Source of the DNA: Bimuria novae-zelandiae CBS 107.79
Lineage: Eukaryota; Ascomycota; Dothideomycetes; Pleosporales; Didymosphaeriaceae
Assembly: GCA_010015655.1 (NCBI GenBank)
Contig: ML976691.1
Span: forward strand, 165,849-229,848
Reading direction: 5' to 3'
Length of the DNA stretch: 64,000 nt
Shown here: positions 46,328 through 57,600 of the stretch, one piece after another
How positions within the stretch are numbered: the first letter of the stretch is position 1
How the letters are laid out: each line of letters starts with the position of its first letter
Program-made: the position numbers and the translations under genes
The notes under the pieces: generated by a model
What the model saw: only the letters and a program-made list of their open reading frames with translations
Told to the model about the DNA's origin: nothing
Databases searched by the model: none

Positions 46328-46937
46328 TCAGTAATCATCATCTTCATCACCCGCAGCGTCGTCGTCGTCTACAATGAAGCCGGCGTTCTCTTCGTCGACC
46401 TGAGACCGGTCTGCACGATCGACGGGCCGCGATGTCGAGGTCTTAGCCGCAGGCTTCTGCTTTACTGCTTCGGCTGCGTCGACCCAATCCGCGTAGACAT
46501 CGACAGGAGCAGAAAGGTCTGATTGAGGGTCAGCAGTTGCCCGTAGCCACCTTCGCAGTCGGAACAAAGGATCCATGCACAGCGCGCCGGTATGCTGGCC
46601 ATTTGTGCGGACTCCTGCCACGAACATGTATGCACTCTCGACACGTACAGTTGGTGCTGGTCTGGAAAGTCTGGCCGCACACCTTGCACTGAAGGTTGCC
46701 GACACCGGATTTCTTCTCGATGGAGACGGAAACAGAGTTCTCGTGGTTGCAGAAGAGGCACTGGAAGGTCGTTGGGAGCTTCTCCTTCTGCGGAAACTGT
46801 TAGCGCACCTCCTATGATGTGCGCGACCTTGCATCATGCCTTTTTTGGCCCTTGGATCTTCTTCGCGGACTTGCGCTTGCCCTGCTCTTTGTTAGCATGA
46901 TCGCCCGTACAGAAGAGCGCAGAGTTTTACTCACCAT
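46328..46937 (-). CDS. ELF1: Transcription elongation factor Elf1
   Basis: Small zinc protein that assists RNA polymerase II through nucleosomes. Exons are 46937-46935 (the ATG only), 46881-46840, 46787-46649 and 46518-46328, giving 124 residues. It starts [28 protein letters not shown]. The zinc site is Cys25, Cys28, Cys49 and Cys52 (CLFC, CKVC), then [18 protein letters not shown], the family signature, and an acidic tail ending DEDDDY. Intron 2 (46788-46839) begins with GC rather than GT (AAG|GCATGA) but has a good GCTAAC branch site and CAG acceptor. The frame has an in-frame TGA two codons past that site, so this GC-AG intron is required. It is head-to-head with URC1, 528 bp apart. Confidence 0.93.
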
Positions 46938-47465
46938 CTTGTCTTAATTAGGGAGTTGTATGTCTTTACACTTATGACAAGTGGCGGGGATAGGCGAGCG
47001 AACGTAGATCAGTGTTCAAGAGCGCGTTGGTCGGGTGTCGCGTGTAGTGTTACGCGCTCCAGTCCTTTGTCACAGCTGTGAGTGATGGTGGGGAGATCCG
47101 ATGCTAGCGCCAAGATAACGCCCCAAGGTTAGGAAGTCTCCGACGTCGATAAGCTTAGCCAATCAGGCGGAGGCACGCGTGCTGTCATCCACCACCCAAT
47201 TCCCCCGCCCACTCTCTGTCTTCCTCCCTTTCTCTCTCTTCTGCTCTGTCTCTCCGTGTGTGAATAAAAAGCAGATTCAACTTGTTCCCGTTGACGTTTG
47301 CGTCATCACACTCCCGGTGCCACAAACAGCACCACAACCCCGCTTTGCCTCGGTAACCAGTGGTTCATTGTTCCACAAACGGCCGGTTCGGAGGTTCACG
47401 TTGCCCTACTTGCCTATTTGTCCTGAGAGCTCTTTGTATTTGCATGCAAGCGTTACAGGGTCATC

Positions 47466-49439
47466 ATGTCTGTTGAGAGCTCTTCAAGTGATGCTCTCCT
47501 CAAGGAGATATTGGAGGGACTCAAGTCCTTACGCCAGGAGCACTCCCAGCTTGCATCGTCCGTAGATGCAATCAATGGCCGTGTAAATATGTTGGCTGAG
47601 ATCAAGCAAATCAAGGACGAGGCCAAAGATCAACCAGCTAGTGGCTCCAATGGCATCGCCGCAAAAGCGAAGCAAGCTGTTGCAGCTGTCTCAGAGAAGA
47701 CCGTAGAGGCAGTTAGCAAGCAGTATGATGAACCACCAGCTGTTGCCGATGCTTCCCCTCGACAAGCCAGCGTCTCCAAGACGTCCAAGATTATCTTGAC
47801 CTCATATCCCGGCCAAGCTGGTGTTGACCCTCTCCCTATGGACTGGGGCCAGAAGGACGCGGCTGTTCGAGGACCCGTTGTTGTGTCCCGTCACGCAAAT
47901 ACCATTCGCAGGCGCAACGGTATGTCTGTTTATTTTTGTAAACCCCTTCATCTTGCTAACAGACAATAGCAATCGGTGCTCATGGCGGCTCATACTCGAT
48001 CTACCACGCTCTGGCTGTAGCAAGTGGCAATCTCGACATTTCACACAAGCCTGATTTCACTAATACTGAGCCTGCCGCAACTATTGGACCATTCCCCCAA
48101 TGGAGCGATAAGAAGAAGATTGTCGCTATGGATCCTTATGGTCATCTGGCTCCGTGGCTGTACAAGGACATCATGGACAAGGAGGGTGTTGAGATAAGGC
48201 CTTCTATTGCCATTACTAAAGCCCATATGAAACTTCCTGAGTTGGAGGATAGCGTTCGAAAAGGGCGTCTTGTACCGGATGGAAAGATCTGTTTGAACGA
48301 GAGCGGAGAGTTGGCAGTTACCAAGGTTGCGGTTGAGCCTGTTTGGTACCTACCTGGAGTCGCCGAACGGTTCGGTATTGGTCAGTTCAACCTTGGCCTT
48401 GTTGCGTGTGTATGCTGATGGCAAGAATTAGATGAGGGTACCCTGCGCCGTACATTGTTTGAGGAGACTGGAGGGTCCTATCCTGAGCTGATCACTCGTC
48501 ACGATATTAAGCTCTTCCTGCCACCGATCGGCGGCCTAACTGTGTATATCTTCGGCGACCCAGCCAAGATGTCGGACCCGAACGTTCGCCTCGCTCTCCG
48601 TGTCCACGATGAGTGTAACGGTAGCGACGTGTTTGGCTCAGACATTTGCACATGCCGTCCGTACCTCATCTTTGGTGTGGAAGAGGCGGTGAAAGAGGCC
48701 CAGAAGGGTGGCAGCGGCGTTGTCATCTACTTCCGCAAGGAAGGTCGAGCTCTGGGCGAGGTGACGAAGTACCTTGTGTACAACGCACGAAAACGCGGAG
48801 AAGACCGCGCGAGCGAGTACTTCAAGCGCACCGAAAACATTGCTGGTGTCAAGGATATGCGTTTCCAAGCTCTCATGCCTGATGTGAGTCATTCTGCGTT
48901 GCACCACCTCCAGCTTAGACTACAGATTCAGCTACTAACTTTTGTGTCACCGTAGATCCTACACTGGCTTGGTATCACGAAGATCGACAGGATGCTCAGC
49001 ATGTCCAAGTAAGCAAACGTTCCGAAACTTGGGTCAGCCAGTCAGAACTAATGTGACCGTAGCATGAAACACGACGCGATTGTCGAGCAGGGTATTCCGA
49101 TCCACGAGCGTGTCCCGATCCCTGAAGAAATGATACCTGCGGATAGCCGTGTTGAAATTGACGCGAAGATTCAGGCTGGCTATTGTAAGTTTCATGCATC
49201 TGCACACACGACCCTCATCCTCCGCACTTCGTTGTCCTTTAGGGGTCTCAGTGGCAGTGTAACATCATCAACCGTCCTTGAAGCTGAGCTAAGACACCTC
49301 CAGTTACCACCGGTCATGTCATGTCGATGGACGAGCTTGCGAACGTGAGGGGTCGTGGTTGGGAAGACATTGATGTAGGTACCTTCATATTCCCTGTCAA
49401 CCTGTTTGAACAAGATGCTAATGATCATGGCAGCACTGA
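47466..49439 (+). CDS. URC1: GTP cyclohydrolase II-like uracil catabolism protein
   Basis: URC1 (urg1 in fission yeast) is needed for the URC pyrimidine degradation route; its reaction is not fully settled. Seven exons: 47466-47919, 47970-48380, 48432-48883, 48956-49008, 49063-49184, 49304-49374 and 49434-49439, giving 522 residues. The last exon is just His plus stop. An N-terminal coiled coil (residues 1-60) leads to a URC1-specific region (IGAHGGSYSIYHALAVASGN, DPYGHLAPWLY). The GTP cyclohydrolase II fold covers about 310-510: LRVHDEC with CTC supply the three zinc cysteines (350, 361, 363). The catalytic-loop EGRGIG of true RIB1 enzymes reads EGRALGEV here, which supports URC1 rather than riboflavin synthesis. 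The exact acceptor at 49303 is less certain than the others. Confidence 0.9.
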
Positions 49440-52400
49440 ACGGGAACATTCAATCTCAATTTGGATTACGTCGAGTTACTGGGTCTTCCATTCGCAAGCT
49501 GCGACACCCTTCACCAGTGATCAGCGGGTAGGTAGCATGTTCGACTTCCTCTTTCCGTGTGGCCTGGGTGCGGCTTCGACTCAACAGCGAGATATCAGGC
49601 GACAATAGCAGGTTAGACAAAATAAAACATTTTGAATTGAACAAATGGGATAATGCCATGTCTTGTCGAGCGTTGTTTAGCGATTGGTTCGGTCGCTTCA
49701 TCTACACCACTCGCCGCTGACGCTTGCATGGCTGACTCTTGACCTCGACCAGCAGCATGGAATGAAAGCACCTCTACGAAGACTTGCTAGCCCTGCGACA
49801 TCGAATGCGAGTAATCCTTCGTCCGGGCTGATTTACCATATAGTCCATTGCTGCAACCGAGGTTCGATCACGAGTGCTGATGATTGACCGGTCTGCTTCT
49901 GCCTGCACACAGCTACAGCTACCAATCTTATATGGTCTCACGCACCCCGCCCCTGCACCACCATTCACAACCTCTCACGTGTCTAGCCTTGCATCCGTAG
50001 AGCAGCCAGCTCGTTCAGCAGACCCCTCTGCCCAGCCCGTACTCCGGCAGAGAACTCGTACAAGTACCCCCACCCCAGCGCTCCACGTGCCCGCACCACG
50101 CATTTCCGCCCTACCCGCTCACCTATTGCACATACGAATTTCAGCACCCCATGTCTGTCTGCCTCTTCCCCATCGAGCCCCGGCTCTGGCATGGACAGGC
50201 TGGCGACACCAACAGCATGAGAGGTACAGACTAGGAGCGGCCCGCAGTTGGGCTCGACCGTTACCTCCTCGTTCTGCGTGGGTACACCAACGCGTCCTAT
50301 GCCGGTGTATCTATCTCGGCCGAGAATGCCATATATGAAGGCTGCATGCCTGCATGGTTTTTCCTACCGCGGAAAGCGCCAGCATGCTGCGAGGCGGACA
50401 AAATACGTGACCCTGCGTTCCACGGCGCGCGGCCACCGACGCCGCTGGCCTGAACCTGAAATCGCAAAACTGTGCGTGTGTTCAAGACTAGAATGGAAAG
50501 GCGGTCGAGGGGCGCCCGGTGGAGTGGAGTGGAGTGGCGAATATACGGACACGTGTGTGTGGTGGACCAGTGGACGGGACTAGCAGACAATACATATAGA
50601 GCACGCAGGCAAGGGCGGGCTGGTTGGCGGGCCACAGAAAAGATCGGCACACGCAAGACTTTTTGAGCATTCTAGATCGCTGTGGGGAAAGGTTCAGTGT
50701 TCGACTCGGGGCCTGCCGAAAGACGCGCTGCCTCGTCTCTAGGAGAGCACTGAGTGAGGGGCTTCGCGACGGGCGCGCTGGGGTGGTAGTTGACAGCTGT
50801 TGCACTGCATGCTGCATTGCACATCTCCCAAGCGGCAGTGCGAGTGCATATTTAACGCAGATTTGCGGTGCGGTTGCCGGATGGCGAAGGTCTTTCCGAG
50901 AATAATCCATGGATTGCGATCACTCACGTGTAAGAATTGCCCTCCACGAGAGGCTTCACGTTATGATACCGCGACGACCGGAAGACAAAGGTCTAAAGGT
51001 CCATGTACCTACCTGGGTGCCGCACTGAACTAGACAGTCGGGTCCCTCGTTTGGAGGGGTGCTCGTTGAGATGGTGTGGTGAAGGAAGAGGGTGTCACCA
51101 GATAACCTTAACCGTACCAGCGGGGCACTCGCGAGGTACTGGTAGCGTCTGTCTACAGTACTTTGCGAGCTAGTAGGCGCTGTCATGGATGAACTGGGCA
51201 GCATGGTATATTGGTGACATTTGGCGTTTTCTGCGAAGTGGGTATGCTCCTGCGTGCGGTCGACGGACAGTCTACAGACCCACGCGTCTGAAGGTCGGCC
51301 ATAAGTACTTCAGCTCTGTGATAGTTAATACAATGGTCGACTTCCAACTTTACGCGAGAGAGAGAGAGACCAGTTATGGGAATTCGAAGGCGTCGTCGAT
51401 GCGAGCAAAGCGCAAAGTGACCGATCGTCTCGATCGAACTAGGGCCGGTTTGAAGCTTGAGGAAGGTCTAAAATGCTCCGAGGATCGCATAAGCATTTAA
51501 GGAGAGGAGAAATGGGTCTAAAGCGCGAGTTCTGTGCAAGAAACACGGGGACTGATGTTGAGCGGTCAACCGGAAAGGGATATGACTCCTCCACATGGCA
51601 AATAATTAGATTGGAACAGAAACCTCCTTACGGGGCGACCCACTTTCCAAATTTGCGCTGTTTTTGGGTGCAGTCTACATCGGCCTCTGTATCATACTTC
51701 TTGTATAACAGGGCAAGAGTCTGGTCACAGAGGCAGACGTCACACCACGATCGAGGAGAAGGATTTCCTTTGGCGGTTGTGGGCAGCATTTCCGGCAGTG
51801 GTAGCCGCTTTGCCAGCGTCATGCAGCGCTGCAGCTGAGATTTAGTACAGTGGAGACGATGAGTCTGGACGCATTCTCTGCCCCACTCTGGAGAATCGGG
51901 TGGATCGCCATGTTATGCCATCAGCTGAATTGTCGGAAGTTTTGGCATTTCGAGGACCGTTGGAAGGAAGATTCGTAATGAATATCACAATATAACGTCA
52001 AATTAATCGGCTCTTTAAACGTACTGTGCCTTGTGAAACGCGTCCTCATTTTCACCCGGCTGATGGGATGGACGGTGAGACGCGGGAACGTGTGGACTGT
52101 TCAACTGGTGGACTGGCGGGAGCGGCCGGCAGGTACGTGGCCGCCGCTTAATCGTCCCGCCCCGAACGTGCAGAAAATAGAAAAGTACCGATGTCAGGAG
52201 AGGAGATAAATAATTATGCGTCATAGAAGAGAAGTTGAGCATAGGATTGAGTTGAACCTGGAAAATAGATGCACGTGTGGCGCGTGGGATTCTGTTGGAT
52301 GTTGGCTCGTGTTGTTGTGTGCTTCTTTGCGAGAGCTATGTCATTGCGCGTGGGTTTCACCCAAAAGCAAGATTCTCTTGCTCGACACCATCTCGTGGGT

Positions 52401-53195
52401 CGTAATGAAGACAGTTGTGAAGCAGTGTGAGGCGGTGGCACGGCCGTTGCATCGCACAAACCACAGTGCGGTCTTGTCAATATGGGATCAGGGGACAGTC
52501 GCTCCGTCTCGCAAAGTCTCCGCGAGGACCGTCATACCAGGAACCTCCCACCAACTGAAGCGTGCCTTGCCGGCTCTGAGTTTGTGGCTGTCTTTCTACC
52601 ACACGCATCCATGACGGAGGCGTCTGTTGAAGGTGCATGCCCCGATTCGACGGCATGGCACGATGACCCCGCCGCCTTGGAACCCGCCGCCCCAGAGTCA
52701 AAGATGCAATGCCAATCAGGCACGAGAGGTTTTAGGACCGCCAACGTCAGCGAGTTAGCTAAAAACCAGCAGCCACATCGGTGCTAAGGCGCGACTGATT
52801 AGACGTTGAGGTGGCCAACGCACGTCTCGAGATGAGGTGTGCTCGTGTGTCGGGGTGGGGCGAGTCAGGACAGTATGAACGGATGACAGCGCAGCCGCCT
52901 CATAGCCGGTTGGCTGCCTGCTGTCCTAACGGTCCACGTTTTTGAGAGGCGTGCATCGTGCATAGCAACCAGGGCCGAGAATTCGAGGAGGATGGAGGGC
53001 CCGGCTGATGATGGAGCTGGCGTTGCAGGGGTGCCCTGCACTTGCAGAGGCGTTGTAGTCTGGGTGAATGGCGTCTAGGCGCGGGCACTCAGCATTATTA
53101 CCACTACGTCTTCCAACCGCTCTGCTCTGTCATTCCGCCTTTCCCATCCATAATAAATCAATCGACTGTCCGAACGAATGCACATCGACGTCAAC
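49440..53195. other. Gene-free region of about 3.7 kb
   Basis: Only short overlapping frames (largest 154 codons at 49874-50338, with a compositionally biased translation) and no recognisable domain on either strand. A (GGAGT)n tract lies near 50517-50537 and a GA-rich run near 51355-51369. The base composition is normal, so it is not a RIPed repeat. It could hold long 5' UTR or non-coding transcripts. Confidence 0.45.
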
Positions 53196-53687
53196 ATGGC
53201 AAACAACACTAGATACTACTACTCGCTGCCTACACAACCACCACAGCAGCCGCGATCAACATCAGGCAGCCGTCGCCCGCCTCTGACACCATCAACCGTC
53301 TCGTCGCCATGCCTCACGACGCAATCGACTATTGCCAGCCGAAGAGACTCAGGCTCGGGGAGCCCCACCAAAGCATCAGCTCTTCTTGCGAGAGTTGCCT
53401 CCCACCCATCTACACCTAGAGGTGAGACACCATCGAGTAGCCCGATTGTGTCCCCGGATGTCAGGGGTCCGATGTACAGCCCGGACCGACCTGCTGTGTG
53501 GAGGAGTGAGAGTGCTCGCTATGTCCATCAGTATAGGCAACAAGGTAAGCATGCTCAGCCTTGAAAGTGAAGCCTCGGCTGACATCAGTAAGATGGCTAC
53601 ATTAGCTTCCCAGACTTTGAAAAGTTCTGCCAGTCTCAAAACCCGTACCAAAGGGATCAGAGAGAGAACAATGCTGTGCAGACATGA
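53196..53687 (+). CDS. Hypothetical Ser/Pro/Gln-rich protein
   Basis: Proposed exons 53196-53544 and 53614-53687 give 140 residues. The start chosen is the second ATG (MANNTRYYYSLPTQPPQQPR); an upstream in-frame ATG at 53178 would add six residues. The sequence is Ser/Pro/Thr-rich with SP and SSP sites (PSTPRGETPSSSP), then SPDRPAVWRSESARYVHQYR and, after the intron, DFEKFCQSQNPYQRDQREN. The product looks disordered. It has a GTAAGC donor and a CCCAG acceptor. In the same frame 28 codons follow the TGA to a TAG at 53769-53771 with similar Gln/His/Pro-rich composition, so the true end is uncertain. No domain was recognised and no function is proposed. Confidence 0.55.
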
Positions 53688-53771
53688 CCTGACTTCGATC
53701 TACAACAAGCTGCACATCAGCCTGATCACAACTTTGGCGCGCACCCTGCGCGATTCATTCCTTCGTCGTAG

Positions 53772-54914
53772 AGAGGAGCTGGTTTAAATAACCAATTACC
53801 AATAGACGCAAACGCAACCCCGCCGAGAGGCAAATCGGCTGTCGGGACCGGTCTTCGAAAGACCACTCAAGACCGACCTGAAGCATCCAAGCTCTGAAAA
53901 GACAGTGAAGGGCTGGTACATCTGTGGAGTCGGAATTGATCCCACAGATTTCGATACGCGACTCGGTCATCGAGAGATAGCGATCGGGATGACTTCGCCA
54001 ACTAGCTTCCATCACACTCTGGCGAATGAGCCTTGGTGCCACGTCATTCCAAAGACGGAGAAGACCGGAATTCTGCAACCGAACGGCGTACGAGGTTGGT
54101 TTGTGGGAAGAATGAAGTAGCGGGATAAGAAGCGAGACTAGTGAACTGTACGGGGAGCAAGTGGGTCAGGGGTTCGAGAGGGAAAGGGCGGTCAAAGGAC
54201 ATTAGCTTCTGCAGCAAAGCGATAAACAAACCTCTTCATCATGCTCGCATAATCGTGCACACATTCCGCTCGTGGGAGACCCTTCAGCAGGGCTGCAGTT
54301 GGGGTCGTTTTTCCGTTCCAAAGCGAACTTGCACTCCACAATAAGCCCTGTTGCGCCCACGTAACTGCAGGAGTGCGTACATATTATCGTGCTCTTTTTC
54401 TCGTAGCTTGTCATTGCTCGCTCTGCTCCTGCTCTATTGATATTGCCGGGAGTGGGAATTACCAAATGCGTGGAACTTGTCTCCAGAGCCGCTCACACTC
54501 CTACAGGCCATGCACGAACTCCAGCTCTTACAGTAGTTGCTAACCCTCCTTTGCGACCTGGAAAGGGAACATGGACCAAAGTATTGGGCTGAGCAGAAAC
54601 CAATGTGTACTGTAGCAGGCTATGCGCGACGGTACACAGGTGCACGAAAGAGCCTATGCGCCTGACATGTCGCTGGGCGTTCAGGCGCATAGCAACTCGT
54701 CGTGCGCGGAGCGATTTGGCAAGTTAAGCCATCGTAAGTGTATGTGTATTCAGAGTCGAGGCATGCGAAGTTCGAATGTCGAAGTCCGACGCTCTTCTCT
54801 TGGCACACGTGATGCGGCCCGTGCGCCCACACTCGCTAAGCGAAGAAATTCAAGTCGAAGCGCACTTGTTAAACGACACACCCAGAACAGCCCTTCAACC
54901 CCATCGTCGCAATC
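53772..54914. other. Intergenic region upstream of the eS1 gene
   Basis: About 1.1 kb with no convincing coding frame. It contains a perfect 12 bp inverted repeat at 54654-54692 and the promoter of the ribosomal protein gene. Confidence 0.5.
54654..54692. repeat. Perfect 12 bp hairpin upstream of the eS1 gene
   Basis: Arms CTATGCGCCTGA (54654-54665) and TCAGGCGCATAG (54681-54692) with a 15 nt loop, about 220 bp before the ribosomal protein start codon. A third partial copy of the arm, GCTATGCGCGAC, lies at about 54619-54630. Confidence 0.8.
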
Positions 54915-55862
54915 ATGGCTGTCGGCAAGAACAAGCGTCTTTCAAAGGGAAAGAAGGGTCTCAAGAAGAAGACCGACACCTTCGCGAAGAAGGATTGGTA
55001 CAACGTCAAGGCTCCTGGCACTTTCCAGGTCCGAGAGTAAGACTTCCCCGCCACGACGATACTCGCCCGCGCGCGTCTCAATGGACTGTATGCTGAGTTC
55101 TCTTCTTTTACAGCGTCGGCAAGACCCTCGTCAACCGTACCTCCGGTCTCAAGAACGCGAACGATGCGCTGAAGGGCCGGATATTCGAGGTCTCCCTTGC
55201 GGACCTTCAGAAGGATGAGGACCACGCATTCCGCAAGGTCAAGCTCCGCGTCGACGAGGTCCAGGGCAAGAACTGCCTGACCAACTTCCACGGCCTCGAC
55301 TTCACCTCCGACAAGCTCCGCTCGCTCGTCCGCAAGTGGCAAACCCTCATCGAGGCCAACGTCGTTGTCAAGACCACCGACGACTACCTCGTCCGCCTTT
55401 TCGCCATCGCCTTCACCAAGCGACGACCGAACCAGATCAAGAAGACCACCTATGCCCAGTCTTCGCAGATCAGGCAGATCCGCAAGAAGATGACCGAGAT
55501 CATGACCCGTGAGGCCAGCTCGTGCTCTCTTGCTCAGCTCACCCAGAAGCTCATTCCCGAGGTCATTGGCCGCGAGATCGAGAAGGCCACCCAAGGCATC
55601 TACCCCCTCCAGAACGTACGTGACACAATATGGCAGATGTACAGAGAATGGATCTAACGCATTGCAGATCCACGTCCGCAAGCTTAAGCTCCTCAAGCAG
55701 CCCAAGTTCGACTTGGGTGCTCTTCTCGGTCTGCACGGCGAGTCAAGCCAGGATGACTCTGGCCAGAAGGTACGGATACGCCACCCGCCGCATTTAGATA
55801 CGCGTGCTAACACATTACAGGTTGAGCGGGAGTTCAAGGAGACGGTCCTCACGGAGGTGTAA
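54915..55862 (+). CDS. RPS1: 40S ribosomal protein eS1 (S3a/Rps1)
   Basis: Component of the small ribosomal subunit near the mRNA exit. Exons are 54915-55036, 55114-55615, 55668-55769 and 55821-55862, giving 255 residues, the length I recall for yeast Rps1. It begins [20 protein letters not shown] and [15 protein letters not shown] joined by intron 1 to [19 protein letters not shown]. Further family blocks are [60 protein letters not shown] and IYPLQN joined to [20 protein letters not shown]. Introns are 51-77 bp. An antisense frame of 327 codons spans the gene but is a shadow of its biased codon use. Confidence 0.97.
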
Positions 55863-57600
55863 GGGACATGGTTGAATAAGCTGGGTCTCTAGGGTTTTCT
55901 TCGACATGAATATGGGCATCTCTTGGTGTTATGTTTACAAATGAAAGGTTAAACATGACCCTAATGAATGCTCGGTGGCAGTGACGGCGTGCATGGCTAC
56001 AAACGATCATACCACGGGTTATGTGGCGGTGCAGGAAAAGCCTAAGCAATGACAATTTGGCATTGACAAATCCACCTCTGCTCCCATGTTCGCTTGTCTC
56101 TTGGGCTAAAGGTGTGCCAACTTGTCGTTAACGGTATCCCGGAGGCTTGTCACGCAGGATGCAATGTCCACGTCTCGTGTCTGCCGGTACTGATCGGTCA
56201 GGACCCCTCCGGATCTGCAATCCACTACTCGCGGAAGTTTACGTTACTACATCCTGTACCCTGTCCTTCGATCCACTTCATAGCCGCGTGCCCATGCTTA
56301 ACTCACAGATATCTGTCCTGGACCTTGTCTCTACCCTGGCTTTCGATCGGCACTGTATAGAGCACTTGGTGGAGGCTATGTGCACCCGCAAGGCCCATAG
56401 TTCGCGACCGTGGCTATGGAAATCTGGGTTCACTGGAGTCTGTATAGTCGCCCGCAACCAATATTGCAGCTACATCAGCTTTGAGAATGCGCTGACAAGG
56501 TGTTACATCATTCCGTGTCTTGGTCATGCCACAGTACGACTCATGCGGAAGTTCCGACGTAAGAAGATATTCTTACTACTGCTGACCGTTCAGGTCAGGG
56601 AACTTTCCACCGAGCGTCGCGGAAGAAAGATGCGTTGCCGACGACATGGTAATCCAAGAGCATGTGCCGACGAATGAGTGGACTGATCCCCGCACCGGCG
56701 CGATCCGGGGCTTCTACCAAACCTTCCACAACGACCGATGAAAAATCTTCGTCTACAAGCCACAGGCTTCGAAACATGCCAGTACATCCCTTCTCACCTC
56801 TCTTCCTCCCGAATTCTAAGTCCACTCAACACCTTGGCCTTATCTTAGTAGGAAACTCGTTGCGCTTACGCTCTGCAGCTAAAGAATTGTGTTTCGGCGC
56901 GTCGATTCATGGTCGATAGTGTTGGTAGTGATGTTTGGTGATGTTGGTGGGGTTGTGGTTTAGTGTTGCTGGATTGGGAATGGAGGGGTTTACACCGCTA
57001 CTTTGACGGGAAAGGACGTCAAGACCGAGAGACGTCAGGGCTGGGAGGGTGGTGTGGGAAATAGGGCTAAGGTTGCGGAAGCGGGTTGTGGGTTTTGGTG
57101 AATGTAGTGTGGTTTTGAAGCGAGTGTCATCGTGATCTGGATTTCACTGACTCGAACGGTGTGTTCTCAGGATGCTGGGTAGGTTCACCGCTGTCTACGA
57201 TCAAGCGAGAGAGATGATGTTTGGAGTTAGAGCTAATATTGCGGAAGCGGGATGAGATGTTTGGGGAGTGTAGCGTGGTTTACGAGGATATGTTATCATG
57301 ATGCTGATTTAGCTGGGTTGAGTTGAGTGGTTCGAGACATTGCGTTGCTCTAATACTGTGTTTACGGTTATCTGGTTATGAGTGACGGATGCTTCATCTG
57401 ATAGTTATGGAACGCATTGGGGCGATGATGCATGTTGGAAAAAATTCTTTATAACTTCTATGGAGACATTTTAGAACGTGCTTAGAAGAGGAGGAGTACT
57501 ACATAACATTGCAATTGCTTTTTTGCCCATTTTTTCCGAATTTTCTATCTCTCTCATCAAAATGATAGCTCGATCAGAACCAAAAAGGAAGGTAAGGATG
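55863..57600. other. Gene-free region with a degenerate tandem duplication
   Basis: Frames at 56094-56677 show no domain. From about 56910 the plus strand becomes G/T-rich, and two related segments (about 57072-57155 and 57229-57310) share TTGCGGAAGCGGG followed by GTAGTGTGGTTT / GTAGCGTGGTTT and a similar ATCATGATCTG-type end. Confidence 0.5.

Noticed and set aside
49850..49880. A second tRNA-like B box (GGTTCGATCAC)
   Set aside because: Flanking bases do not form a T stem or acceptor stem, and there is no A box.
49874..50338. A 154-codon plus-strand frame in the 49.4-53.2 kb region
   Set aside because: Ala/Pro/Arg-biased translation without a domain; the overlapping frames on both strands are of similar quality.
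54869..55852. A 327-codon antisense frame covering the whole eS1 gene, including its introns
   Set aside because: It mirrors a strongly codon-biased ribosomal protein gene, has no recognisable domain, and the sense gene is certain.
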